Below, piece after piece: positions 25,369 through 34,917 of a DNA stretch of 64,000 nucleotides. The stretch is taken from NCBI RefSeq assembly GCF_003633615.1, contig NZ_RBKU01000001.1:2666001-2730000 (forward strand), in the 5' to 3' direction. Under the pieces are notes generated by a model that had not been told where the DNA came from, did no database searches, and saw only the letters and a program-made list of their open reading frames with translations. The position numbers and the translations under genes were made by a program. How positions within the stretch are numbered: the first letter of the stretch is position 1; every line of letters begins with the position of its first letter. This DNA is from Mucilaginibacter gracilis (GTDB lineage Bacteria > Bacteroidota > Bacteroidia > Sphingobacteriales > Sphingobacteriaceae).

Positions 25369-26322
25369 ATGCAAAACGAATTAACAGCAACACTGCCAGG
25401 GCTTAAGGGTTATAACAATTACGGGGCATGGTTGCGCGAAAAATATAACGGTCAGCGTGTTTTTAAAGTGATAGTTGATGGCGGTTTTACCTGCCCCAAC
25501 CGCGATGGCTCCAAAGGCTTTGGCGGCTGCACCTATTGCAATGTCGATTCGTTTACACCATCCGTATCGCGTGATAATCCCTCTATCCGCGAGCAGGTTA
25601 TCAAAGGTATGGAGCGTGCGCGCAAGGGTAACAAAGCCGATAAATTTATCATCTACTTTCAGCCCAATACCAATACCTATGCGCCAACGCATTATTTAAA
25701 AATGCTGTATGACGAAGCCCTGAGCATTGAACCCGAAAACATTGTAGGCCTATCCGTAGGTACCCGGCCCGATTGTATCGATATGGAAAAGATAGCTTTG
25801 TTAGAAAGCTATACCGACCGCTTTGATGTTGACCTTGAAATGGGTATGGAATCTATCTACAACGATACCCTGGGGCAAATAAACCGCGGCTGCACGCACG
25901 ACGAATTGATTAAGGCACTTGCCATGCTGCAAAACTCAAAGCTTGATGTTTGTGTGCATACCATCTTCGGCTTCCCATGGGAAACCAACGAGATGATGCT
26001 GGCTTACGCCGACGAGATTAACCGCTTTCCGCAAATTAAATTTGTAAAATTTCACCACCTGCATATTGTAGAAGGCTCCATTATGGGTGTTAAATACAAG
26101 CGCGAGCCGTTTAAGCTATTCAGCTTGCCCGATTATGCCGATTTTTTGTGCCAACTGCTCCCGCTGGTAAGGCCCGATATCGTTATCCAGCGTTTGTTCG
26201 GCCTGTCAGATCGTGAACTGCTCATCGCACCAAACTGGGATCTCAAAAAATCAGAAATTCAGCATTTTATCGACGAAACCATCCGCAAAAGGGGCATTAT
26301 ACAAGGGTCGGCATTATTATAG
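25369..26322 (+). CDS. TIGR01212 family radical SAM protein (YhcC-like)
   Basis: A 317-residue radical SAM protein. The cluster ligands are Cys42, Cys54 and Cys57 in TCPNRDGSKGFGGCTYC, the CX11CX2C spacing of the YhcC/TIGR01212 group and not the classical CX3CX2C. VDGGFTCPNRDG and NVDSFTPS are family signatures, and SVGTRPDCID plus LEMGMESIYNDTL follow in the barrel. The reaction is not established for this family; it is widely conserved and has been linked to nucleic-acid or oxygen-related stress only by genetics. The ATG start is supported by the adjacent promoter. The acyltransferase cluster begins 72 bp downstream. Confidence 0.92.
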   Translation: MQNELTATLPGLKGYNNYGAWLREKYNGQRVFKVIVDGGFTCPNRDGSKGFGGCTYCNVDSFTPSVSRDNPSIREQVIKGMERARKGNKADKFIIYFQPNTNTYAPTHYLKMLYDEALSIEPENIVGLSVGTRPDCIDMEKIALLESYTDRFDVDLEMGMESIYNDTLGQINRGCTHDELIKALAMLQNSKLDVCVHTIFGFPWETNEMMLAYADEINRFPQIKFVKFHHLHIVEGSIMGVKYKREPFKLFSLPDYADFLCQLLPLVRPDIVIQRLFGLSDRELLIAPNWDLKKSEIQHFIDETIRKRGIIQGSALL

Positions 26323-26394
26323 TTATGCAATGGCACTTGCTTTGCGTTTTATAATTACTGTTTCTCTCAATGTATATAAAATAATTATCACGTT

Positions 26395-27630
26395 TTGTCA
26401 CAAAAAACCCTGCAAAACTATATTCCGGCTTTAACAGGTGTACGTGCAATGGCTGCATACCTGGTGTTTATATCCCATTTCGGGTATATTTTTGATGATT
26501 ATCTTCCCCAAAGTGTGCAAAAATTTTTACGCGAGTTCCACATCGGCGTAACCATCTTCTTTGTTTTATCCGGTTTTTTAATCGCTTTCCGTTACTACGA
26601 TAATTTTTCGCTTAGTAAATTATGGTTTAAAAAATACCTTAAAAATAGGGTGGCCCGCATTTACCCCATGTATGCCATTTTAACCAGCGGTGCCTTTGTT
26701 TATTACGCTTTTACCCATCAGCAAGCCATTGTTGAAGGTTTACAACCCGTTGTTGCCTTTATCATGAACATTGTTTTTTTACGGGGTTTTTTTGATGACT
26801 TAAAGTTTACCGGCATAGCCCAGGGCTGGTCGCTCACGGTGGAAGAATGCTTTTATTTCTCGGCGCCTTTTATGTTTTACTTTGCCAAAAAGTATGGCAA
26901 GGCCTGGCTGCAGCCTTTTGTTATAACAGGCACCGGGGCATTGCTGGTGTTAATATTTAGCCATATTAATTTTTACGGCTTTTTTGGCAACTTTACTTTC
27001 ATGATGCTCTTTACCTTTTTAGGGCGTTGCTTCGAGTTTTTTTCGGGTATGCTACTGGCCTTGTATGTTCGCAAAAAAGGCTTAACCCGTACTAATAACT
27101 TTAAATTTACCTATCTGGGTTTTGCATTAATATTTGCTTGCGTATGGCTCATGTCGGTACTGCCTATACTGCCGGGTAATTCTTTCGGGCAGCAGCATCC
27201 GCTGGGTATCATCACCAACAACTATTTGCTGGCCATAGCCATTACTGTTTTCTTTTACGGCTTAATTACCGAAGACGGTACAATTTTAAAAGGCATACTA
27301 TCCAATAAATTTGTTGAGCTATTGGGCAAAAGCTCCTACATATTTTACCTCATTCATTTGGGCTACATGTATAACATGCTCAATACTGGCGTTAACTGGC
27401 TTAACGATGCCGTTTTTAACCTTTACGATAAATGGGGCGTTGATTGGGTGTCGCCATTTCAAAACGAACAACTTAATTTACTATATCTCTTTATTACGTT
27501 AAACGGTATAGCTATATTGCTATTCAAAAATATTGAAGAGCCGCTTAATCATTACATACGTCAGTCGGACTTTTTAGTAAAAAATACGCCGCGCAATTTA
27601 GAAAGCGAAGCAGCATTAATTAACCGATGA
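26395..27630 (+). CDS. Integral-membrane acyltransferase (acyltransferase 3 family, OafA-like)
   Basis: A 411-residue multi-pass protein that transfers acyl groups, usually acetyl, onto extracytoplasmic glycans or lipids. The family's catalytic first segment is present (LTGVRAMAAYLVFISHFGYI, with R17 and H28), followed by IGVTIFFVLSGFLIAFRY, KNRVARIYPMY and the second conserved block GWSLTVEECFY with Glu150/Glu151. About ten hydrophobic segments are visible. The proposed start is TTG at 26395, since no ATG precedes the conserved LTGVRA block in frame. The next gene is a close paralogue 14 bp downstream, so this is probably the first gene of the esterase operon. Confidence 0.92.
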   Translation: MSQKTLQNYIPALTGVRAMAAYLVFISHFGYIFDDYLPQSVQKFLREFHIGVTIFFVLSGFLIAFRYYDNFSLSKLWFKKYLKNRVARIYPMYAILTSGAFVYYAFTHQQAIVEGLQPVVAFIMNIVFLRGFFDDLKFTGIAQGWSLTVEECFYFSAPFMFYFAKKYGKAWLQPFVITGTGALLVLIFSHINFYGFFGNFTFMMLFTFLGRCFEFFSGMLLALYVRKKGLTRTNNFKFTYLGFALIFACVWLMSVLPILPGNSFGQQHPLGIITNNYLLAIAITVFFYGLITEDGTILKGILSNKFVELLGKSSYIFYLIHLGYMYNMLNTGVNWLNDAVFNLYDKWGVDWVSPFQNEQLNLLYLFITLNGIAILLFKNIEEPLNHYIRQSDFLVKNTPRNLESEAALINR

Positions 27631-27644
27631 TCCCTAATTAAGTT

Positions 27645-28859
27645 ATGATACAAAAAGTAGTTAAAAATTACATTCCCGAACTTACCGGATTACGTGCTTT
27701 AGCCGCTTTTTTAGTTTTTATACACCATTTTTCTTACATAATAAGTGCCGGCTGCCCCATTGCAGTGCAGCATTATCTCAGAGAGTTTAATATTGGTCTG
27801 CCGGTATTTTTCGCTCTGGCAGGGTTTTCCATCGCTTACCGCTATTACGATAAGTTTTCGTTAACTACAAAATGGTTTAGGCCCTATCTCATCAACCGGA
27901 TGGCACGCATCTATCCCATGTATTTTTTATTAACCATAGTATCGTTCATCTACTATTATTATTACTCGGGCCCCAAAAGCATAGCTGGCAGCAGTGGGCA
28001 CCCAATTGCGGTATTACTGCTCAATTTAACCTTTATCCGTGGTTTTTTCGACGATTTTAAATTTACCGGCGTAGGGCAGGGGTGGTCATTAACTATCAAC
28101 ATGTGCTTTTATGTATTTGCCCCTTTTATATTTTTTGTAATAAAAAAGTGGAAATTTAGTTATTCGCAGCCCATTGCATTTACCGCTTTTGGCGTTTTGC
28201 TGGTGCTCATATTCCGCAACTTTAACTGGTATGGCTTTTTTGGCAATTTTACCTACATGATGCTTTATTCGTTTTTTGGCCGCTGCCTTGAGCTTTTTGG
28301 CGGAGTATGGGTAGCTATTTATATCCGTAAAAACGGTTTCGGGCGCACAAACAACATCAAGTTTACCTATATTGGCATTGCAGGTATTTTGGCCTGCGTA
28401 TATGTATTATCAAGGCTGCCGGTGTTACCCGGTAAAGAGTATTCACTGCAAAGCGCTTATGGTATTTTAACCAATAACTACTTTGTTGGCCCATCCACTT
28501 TATTGTTTTTATTTGGATTGTTAACCGAAGAAACGCTGGTTAAAAAACTACTCTCTACCAAACTTTTTAACATTTTGGGTAAAAGCTCGTATGTGCTGTA
28601 CCTTATACACCTCGGTTTAATAAACGACCAACTCCATAAAGCCGCTAACTACCTAAACGATAGGGTATTTGAGCTTTACGATAAATGGGGTATAGACTGG
28701 GTTTCGCCCTTGCAGAACGATAAGGTTAACTTGCTGCTCATTTTTATTGTGTTAAATTTAATAGCAGTGTTTTTATACAGATTTATTGAAGAACCCCTTA
28801 ATCAGTACATCCGCGTGAGTTACAAAGGGGTTGCCGAAAAAAAAGTTATTGTACAATAA
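27645..28859 (+). CDS. Second OafA-like acyltransferase, diverged at the glutamate motif
   Basis: A 404-residue paralogue of the preceding protein, collinear throughout (ELTGLRALAAFLVFIHHFSY, LREFNIGLPVFFALAGFSIA, INRMARIYPMY, KWGIDWVSPLQN). The catalytic His28-equivalent and Arg17 are kept. At the second conserved block it reads GWSLTINMCFY, so the two glutamates of its partner are replaced by Asn152 and Met153. The family normally keeps this acidic pair. The protein may have changed its acceptor or donor, or act as a partner subunit. The gene lies between its paralogue and the first esterase gene, 19 bp from the latter, consistent with one transcript. Confidence 0.9.
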   Translation: MIQKVVKNYIPELTGLRALAAFLVFIHHFSYIISAGCPIAVQHYLREFNIGLPVFFALAGFSIAYRYYDKFSLTTKWFRPYLINRMARIYPMYFLLTIVSFIYYYYYSGPKSIAGSSGHPIAVLLLNLTFIRGFFDDFKFTGVGQGWSLTINMCFYVFAPFIFFVIKKWKFSYSQPIAFTAFGVLLVLIFRNFNWYGFFGNFTYMMLYSFFGRCLELFGGVWVAIYIRKNGFGRTNNIKFTYIGIAGILACVYVLSRLPVLPGKEYSLQSAYGILTNNYFVGPSTLLFLFGLLTEETLVKKLLSTKLFNILGKSSYVLYLIHLGLINDQLHKAANYLNDRVFELYDKWGIDWVSPLQNDKVNLLLIFIVLNLIAVFLYRFIEEPLNQYIRVSYKGVAEKKVIVQ

Positions 28860-28878
28860 TGAATGATAGGTAGTTGAG

Positions 28879-31800
28879 ATGAAAATGAGGCATATTATTT
28901 TCCGGGCCGTATTTGTAATTGTGCAGTTATTTATTGGTGGCAATTTATTGGCGCAAACTAAAAACGCCGATAATGCCTCAACCGATACCGGCGAGGTTAT
29001 TATTACGCAGCACCCGCTAAATAAAGCTGCCATTTTTGATGCCGATACCCCTGTTGTTTATAATCTCGATCTTAAAAACACCTATAACACCCCGCAAAAA
29101 GGCACCATAACCTACCAAATAACCACCTTATACAACAAAGAAATTGCTAAAAAGGCCTACCCTGTGGCTTTAGATGCTGCCGAAACCAAGCAAGTGCGTA
29201 TTGAAATGCCAAGCCAGCCCACAGGCTTTTATAAAGTTAACTTTATGATTAACGTTAACGATTATGACGATACCGTGCGCAGGGTTTTTGGTGTGGATAT
29301 TTATAAAGTTCATTCGCCGCACCCTAAACCGCTTGATTTTGACCTTTTTTGGAAAAATGCTAAACTCGAATTGGCAAAAATAGCCCCCAATTACAAGGTT
29401 ACCGAAATGCCCGAATTGGAACACGGCAACGATCAGATTTATCTGATTGAAATGAAATCGGTTGAAAACATCACCATACGCGGATGGCTAACCCTTCCCA
29501 AAGATCGCCTCCCTACCGAAAAACTACCCATCTACATCGTATTCCCCGGCTACGGTGCCGATTTAAAACCTATACCCGTTGTTAAGCATTTTGCTTGCAT
29601 GTCCCTCAATGTGCGTGGCCTGGGTAACAGCCGCGATGTAATTAATCCCGATAGAGAATCTTTTATTACCTATAACATACAAAATAGATACAAATACATA
29701 TACCGCGGCGCAATATTGGATTGCATCCGGATGATTGATTTTGCCTCCAGCCGCGATGATTTTGATAAAACATCAATTTACGTTACCGGCGGTAGTATGG
29801 GCGGCTTTTTAACCCTCGCGGTAGCCAGTCTTGATGATAGGGTAACCATATGCGCTGCCGATAATCCTTCTTTTTCCGATTTTAGGTCGCTCCTCCAGTC
29901 CGATCACTTTCCAATGGCCTCTATACAGCGGTTTGCCAAAGAGCACGCGTTGAATATGAACAAGATTTTAGATAATCTTGATTATTTCGACCTTCGCAAT
30001 TTTGTACCTAACCTTAAATGTAAGCTCATCGTAGGCATGGGTTTGCTCGATCCGTTTGTGCCGCCCTATAACATGATGACGATGTATAACAACATTGCAT
30101 CAACCAACAAACAACTGTTTATATACCCCGATCTTGGGCACGAGGTTGAGCGCAGCCTGGGCAATATAAAAGGCAAATGGGTTTATACCAATTTTCACAT
30201 GTACAAGCGCGTACTTGCACTGCGCAAAGAAGGTGGGGCTGATAATGAAGGCGCAAAAGAAAACAACCTGGCCGATGAAGATGGCAGTGTTACCAACGAG
30301 AAATTTAATACCAACCCCGTAGGCATAGAAGCTACCGCCGGGGCCAAAAATTCGTTGTTTAAAAAAGACGGTACTATTTATTATGATATCGATTTAAAAA
30401 ACAACTCGGGCACAGCGCAAAAAGGAACGGTAACCTGCGAGGTAACCACCAAAAAAGGCGAACACCTATCGGTAACCACGGTGGCTGTAAACCTGGCCGC
30501 CCAGGCTTCAGATCAGGTTCATATGAACCTGCCCCTACAAAAGGGCGGATATTTTAAGGCGATATTTATACTAAACGTTGCCGGTTTTAAAGATACCCTG
30601 AGGCGTTCGTTCGGTATTGATTCCGAAGGATCAGGGGCCAACGGTGCCGAAACTATCGGCTTTGTAGATCATCCGGGTCAGAAGGAATCCAGGTTTGGCG
30701 GAAAAAAGCCCGTTTTTTATGACGTGGATCTAAAAAATAACTTCAACATACAGCAGGATGTAACGCTGGCCTGCGAAGTAAAAAACAAGGCCGATAAATT
30801 TGTTTCGTACACCTCTTTGGCGGTAACGCTACAGGCCGGCGCAAAAAAAACCGTGCGTGTTAACATGCCAACGCCCAAACGCGGGCAGTATATAGCCAAT
30901 TTCATCATCAAAACACCGCAGTTTAACGATACTCTGCACCGAAGTTTTAGTGTAGATACCGCCGTAACAGCCGGTGCCACCACCCACACCGATGAAGACG
31001 AAACCATAAGCATGGTTGAGCACCCGGCCAATAAAGATGGTGTGTTTAAAACCAACACCCCGGTTTACTACAACCTCGATCTTAAAAATAATTTCGGCAC
31101 CCAGCAAGAAGGCAAAATAACGGCCCAGATAGCCACCATGAACGGCGACGTTATATCTGTTACCTCTTTTGCTTTAAGCCTGCGCAGTAAAGAGAAAAAG
31201 CAAATGCGCGTTAATTTGCCTGCGCAAAAAACTGGTTTTTACCGGGTTAACTTTTGCGTAAATACCAATGATTATGATGATACCGTGCGCCGCGTTTATG
31301 GCGTTGATATCGAAAACATACGTTCGCCGCACCTCAAGCCCGAAGGGTTTGACGATTTTTGGGCCACCGCCAAGGCCGAACTTGCTGCCATAGAACCACG
31401 TTTTAAAATGATTGAGCGGCCCGATCTTTCTCGCGGTAACGATCAGGTTTATGTTATCGAGATGCAATCGATAGGTAACCTCACCGTGAGGGGATGGTTA
31501 ACCTTACCTAAAGACCGGAAGAATAAAGAGAAATTTCCGGTTTACCTGGCACTGCCTGGCTATGGTGCTAATATGAAACCGTTTCATAACATGCCCGATT
31601 TTGCCGCCATTGCCCTCAACGTGCGCGGCCTGGGTAACAGTAACGACATGCTGAACATCTCCCGCGAGGAGTTTTTAACCTATAACATACTCGACAAAAA
31701 TAAATACATCCTTCGCGGTGCCATAATGGATTGCGTGCGCATGGTCGATTTTATTTTTAGCCGCCCGGAGTTTGATACCAAAGCAGTCTATTCAAATGGC

Positions 31801-32214
31801 GGAAGTATGGGCGGCTACCTATCGCTCATATTGGCCAGTTTAGATCATCGTATTGCTGTTTGTACCGCCGGTAACCCCGCATTTAGCGATTGGCGAACCC
31901 TGGTAGATCATAACGATTTCCCCATGGGGTCCGTACAGCGCTACGCTTCCGAAAACGAAGTTAAGCTGGATAAACTACTGGATAACCTCGATTATTTCGA
32001 CTTAAAGAATTTTGTAAGTGCCATAAAATGTAAAACATTGGTTGGCATTGGTTTGCTCGATGTGCTTGCGCCGCCGCATACCGAAATGCCTGCCTATAAT
32101 AACATACAGGCAAATAAAAAGCTATTTATTTTCCCTAATCTCGGTCACCAGGTGGGCGAAGAATTTGGCAACTTTACCGGCAAATTAGTTTTTGATGAAT
32201 TCGGACTATTTTAA
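28879..32214 (+). CDS. Secreted two-module AXE1-type esterase with four Ig-like domains
   Basis: An 1111-residue secreted protein with a signal peptide ending near LLAQ (residue 26). Order of domains: Ig-like A (about 38-140), AXE1 esterase 1 (145-450), Ig-like B (480-585), C (600-700) and D (710-815), and esterase 2 (820-1111). Both esterases look catalytically complete: Ser306-Asp391-His421 in GGSMGG, GLLDPFVPP and LGHEV; and Ser976-Asp1061-His1090 in GGSMGG, GLLDVLAPP and LGHQV. The DFDLFW entry motif and LNVRGLGNS also fit acetylxylan esterase/cephalosporin-C deacetylase folds. The likely reaction is removal of O-acetyl groups from a glycan. The Ig-like domains share NLDLKNxxxTxQxG and GFYKVNF with those of the next genes, showing serial duplication. 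Confidence 0.9.
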   Translation: MKMRHIIFRAVFVIVQLFIGGNLLAQTKNADNASTDTGEVIITQHPLNKAAIFDADTPVVYNLDLKNTYNTPQKGTITYQITTLYNKEIAKKAYPVALDAAETKQVRIEMPSQPTGFYKVNFMINVNDYDDTVRRVFGVDIYKVHSPHPKPLDFDLFWKNAKLELAKIAPNYKVTEMPELEHGNDQIYLIEMKSVENITIRGWLTLPKDRLPTEKLPIYIVFPGYGADLKPIPVVKHFACMSLNVRGLGNSRDVINPDRESFITYNIQNRYKYIYRGAILDCIRMIDFASSRDDFDKTSIYVTGGSMGGFLTLAVASLDDRVTICAADNPSFSDFRSLLQSDHFPMASIQRFAKEHALNMNKILDNLDYFDLRNFVPNLKCKLIVGMGLLDPFVPPYNMMTMYNNIASTNKQLFIYPDLGHEVERSLGNIKGKWVYTNFHMYKRVLALRKEGGADNEGAKENNLADEDGSVTNEKFNTNPVGIEATAGAKNSLFKKDGTIYYDIDLKNNSGTAQKGTVTCEVTTKKGEHLSVTTVAVNLAAQASDQVHMNLPLQKGGYFKAIFILNVAGFKDTLRRSFGIDSEGSGANGAETIGFVDHPGQKESRFGGKKPVFYDVDLKNNFNIQQDVTLACEVKNKADKFVSYTSLAVTLQAGAKKTVRVNMPTPKRGQYIANFIIKTPQFNDTLHRSFSVDTAVTAGATTHTDEDETISMVEHPANKDGVFKTNTPVYYNLDLKNNFGTQQEGKITAQIATMNGDVISVTSFALSLRSKEKKQMRVNLPAQKTGFYRVNFCVNTNDYDDTVRRVYGVDIENIRSPHLKPEGFDDFWATAKAELAAIEPRFKMIERPDLSRGNDQVYVIEMQSIGNLTVRGWLTLPKDRKNKEKFPVYLALPGYGANMKPFHNMPDFAAIALNVRGLGNSNDMLNISREEFLTYNILDKNKYILRGAIMDCVRMVDFIFSRPEFDTKAVYSNGGSMGGYLSLILASLDHRIAVCTAGNPAFSDWRTLVDHNDFPMGSVQRYASENEVKLDKLLDNLDYFDLKNFVSAIKCKTLVGIGLLDVLAPPHTEMPAYNNIQANKKLFIFPNLGHQVGEEFGNFTGKLVFDEFGLF

Positions 32215-32219
32215 TATTG

Positions 32220-34853
32220 ATGCGTATGGGTTTAAATAATATTATTTTAGTAAGATGGGTAATGGTTAGCTTTTTTCGTTCGGCTTTTTTAGGCGTGTTG
32301 TTTATGGTACTGCTTTGTAATACCACGCAATTGTTTGCTCAGGCAAAAACCGGCGGCGAAATTGTTATTAAAGATTTTCCCGTGTCGCCAAATGCCATCT
32401 TCGGTAAAGATACCGTCGTGTCTTACAATTTCAATTTAAAAAACACCTACAAAACCAGGCAACAAGGGCAGTTGTCGTACCTCATCACAACCATGCACGG
32501 CAAGCTTATTGCTAAAAATGCAATCCCCGTAAACCTCGACCCTTTATCCTCAAACATTATCCGTTTAGATATGCCGGGGCAAAAAACAGGCTTTTATAAG
32601 GTGAATTTCATGTTCAACGTTAACGACTACGATGATACCGTGCGCCGTGTTTTTGGTGTAGATATCAACCACATCAAGTCAGACAATCCCCGCCCACTGG
32701 ATTTTGACGCCTTTTGGGCCAATACCAAAAACGAACTGGCTAAAGTGCCCGGTAATTTCAGGATGACCGAAAGGCCCGATCTGTCGAGCGGTAACGACCA
32801 GATTTACTTAATCGAAATGCAATCGCTGGATAATATAACGGTAAGGGGCTGGCTCACCCTACCTAAAGATAGGCTCCCCGGCGAAAAATTACCCGCCTAT
32901 GTTTTGCTGCCCGGTTACGGTGCTAACCTGGCACCGCTGCGCAATGTGCCTCACTTTGCCAGCCTCACCCTTAACGTGCGGGGGCAAACTAACAGCCGTG
33001 ATGTTATTGCGCCTACTACCAAGCAGTTTATTACTTATAACATACAGGATAAAAACAAATACATTTATCGTGGCGCGATAATGGATTGTGTGCGTTTGAT
33101 GGATTTTATTGAGAGCCGCGCCGAAATTGACAGTAAGTGCATTTTTTTAACCGGCGGCAGTATGGGCGGCTACCTGGCAATGGTTACAGCCAGTTTAGAT
33201 AAACGGGTTAGTTTAATATCAGCAAATAATCCTACTTTTTCCGACTGGCGCACCCTGGCTGGCTCAAAACAGTTCCCCATGGTTGATATTGAGGGCTACG
33301 CCAAACAAAACTCCCTCAGGATGGAGACAGTATTTAAAACCCTCGATTATTTCGACCTTAAAAACTTTGCATCCAACATTCACTGCAAAAGCACATTTGC
33401 AATGGGCTTGTTAGACGAATTTGCCCCGCCGCCCAACGAAATTGTAGCTTATAACAAAATAGATTTTGAAAAGCTGCTTTTTATTTACCCCAACGTTGGC
33501 CACGATGTTGACCCCAGCCTGTGGAGTTTTGCAGGTAAATGGGTATATGATAATTTCGACATCTATAAAAAAGTATTGGCCCAAAATCCCTTAAATGGCG
33601 AAACTGCCGTGCAAGGAGAAGACCATCAGCTTAAACAGGCCGATATTGCCATGCAAGAGGAGCCTTTTGTAAAAGATGCAATATTTAAAGCCAATAAAAA
33701 GGTATCATACACAATCAGTTTGCAAAACAACTACGATACGGTACAGGCTGGAACCGTGGGGTACGAAATACGTACCACCGATAACCGATTTGTAACAAAA
33801 GAAGCATTTCCCATCAGGCTGGGAGCAAAGGCATCAAAAAAGGTAACGCTGGATATGCCGGGCCAAAACTCGGGCTTTTATAAAGTAAATTTTACCATCA
33901 ACGTTACCGATTACGACGATACCATTAGGCGCGTTTTTGGTGTAAACCCGGAGCAACTTAAATCAAACACCCCCCGTCCGGCAGATTTTGATACGTTTTG
34001 GGACAACACTAAAAAAGAACTGGCAGCGATAGAACCCAATTTCAGGATGATTGAGCAGCCCGACTTGGAAAAAGATAATACCGACGTGTTTTTGGTTGAA
34101 ATGCAATCGTTACATAATTTAACCGTGAGAGGTTACTTAACCATCCGGAAAGACAGGCGGGCAAATCAAAAATTCCCGCTATGGATATTGGTCCCGGGCT
34201 ATGGTATTACTGGCCTAAAACCGGTTTTCGGTTCGCCTGATCTTGCCGTACTTTCATTAAACGTAAGGGGCGAAGGCAATAGCCGCGATGTGTTGTCACC
34301 AACCCGGGTTGGGTATTTAACAACCAGCATTGAGGATAAAAACAAATACATTTACCGTGGTTGCATTATGGATTGCATTCGCGCCGTGGATTTTGCGTGT
34401 TCAAGGCCCGAAATTGATTCAAAAGCCATTATCATTGCCGGTGGTAGTATGGGCGGCTACCTATCTATAGCGGCGGCAAGTTTAGATAAACGGATAAAGC
34501 TATGTTCGGCCAATAATCCCGTATATGCCGATTACCGGTCATTGAGTTTTACCGGCTGGCCCATGAATGATGTTAAGCGATACGCAAACGAGCATTCGTT
34601 TGATATGGATAATATATTAAATAATCTGGATTATTTTGACCTTAAAAATTTTTCGCCCCGGTTTAAAACCAAAGCCATGCTGGGCATAAGCCTGCTTGAT
34701 GTGCTGGCACCTCCGCAAAACGAATACGCAATGATTAATGCTATGCCTAACAAAAATAAATTGTTTATCTACCCCAACTTAGGGCACGAGGTACCGCCCT
34801 CGCTCTTTTCGTATTTTACGGCGTGGATTACAGATAATTTGGGGCTTTTTTAA
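32220..34853 (+). CDS. Secreted two-module AXE1-type esterase
   Basis: An 877-residue protein counted from ATG 32220; a TTG one codon earlier is also possible. The signal peptide ends near LFAQ (about residue 41). Layout: Ig-like, esterase 1, Ig-like, esterase 2. Triads are Ser314-Asp399-His428 and Ser743-Asp827-His856 in GGSMGG, LLDEFAPP or LLDVLAPP, and GHDV or GHEV. It is clearly a tandem paralogue of the preceding gene, starting six bases after its stop, so translational coupling is likely. Compared with that protein it lacks two of the four Ig-like domains. Cell-surface or periplasmic deacylation of a glycan is inferred. Confidence 0.9.
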   Translation: MRMGLNNIILVRWVMVSFFRSAFLGVLFMVLLCNTTQLFAQAKTGGEIVIKDFPVSPNAIFGKDTVVSYNFNLKNTYKTRQQGQLSYLITTMHGKLIAKNAIPVNLDPLSSNIIRLDMPGQKTGFYKVNFMFNVNDYDDTVRRVFGVDINHIKSDNPRPLDFDAFWANTKNELAKVPGNFRMTERPDLSSGNDQIYLIEMQSLDNITVRGWLTLPKDRLPGEKLPAYVLLPGYGANLAPLRNVPHFASLTLNVRGQTNSRDVIAPTTKQFITYNIQDKNKYIYRGAIMDCVRLMDFIESRAEIDSKCIFLTGGSMGGYLAMVTASLDKRVSLISANNPTFSDWRTLAGSKQFPMVDIEGYAKQNSLRMETVFKTLDYFDLKNFASNIHCKSTFAMGLLDEFAPPPNEIVAYNKIDFEKLLFIYPNVGHDVDPSLWSFAGKWVYDNFDIYKKVLAQNPLNGETAVQGEDHQLKQADIAMQEEPFVKDAIFKANKKVSYTISLQNNYDTVQAGTVGYEIRTTDNRFVTKEAFPIRLGAKASKKVTLDMPGQNSGFYKVNFTINVTDYDDTIRRVFGVNPEQLKSNTPRPADFDTFWDNTKKELAAIEPNFRMIEQPDLEKDNTDVFLVEMQSLHNLTVRGYLTIRKDRRANQKFPLWILVPGYGITGLKPVFGSPDLAVLSLNVRGEGNSRDVLSPTRVGYLTTSIEDKNKYIYRGCIMDCIRAVDFACSRPEIDSKAIIIAGGSMGGYLSIAAASLDKRIKLCSANNPVYADYRSLSFTGWPMNDVKRYANEHSFDMDNILNNLDYFDLKNFSPRFKTKAMLGISLLDVLAPPQNEYAMINAMPNKNKLFIYPNLGHEVPPSLFSYFTAWITDNLGLF

Positions 34854-34917
34854 ACGACTTTGAAAAGTGCCCATCCTTTAACACAGCTCAATAATTAAAA
34901 ATGCTACATATATAACA

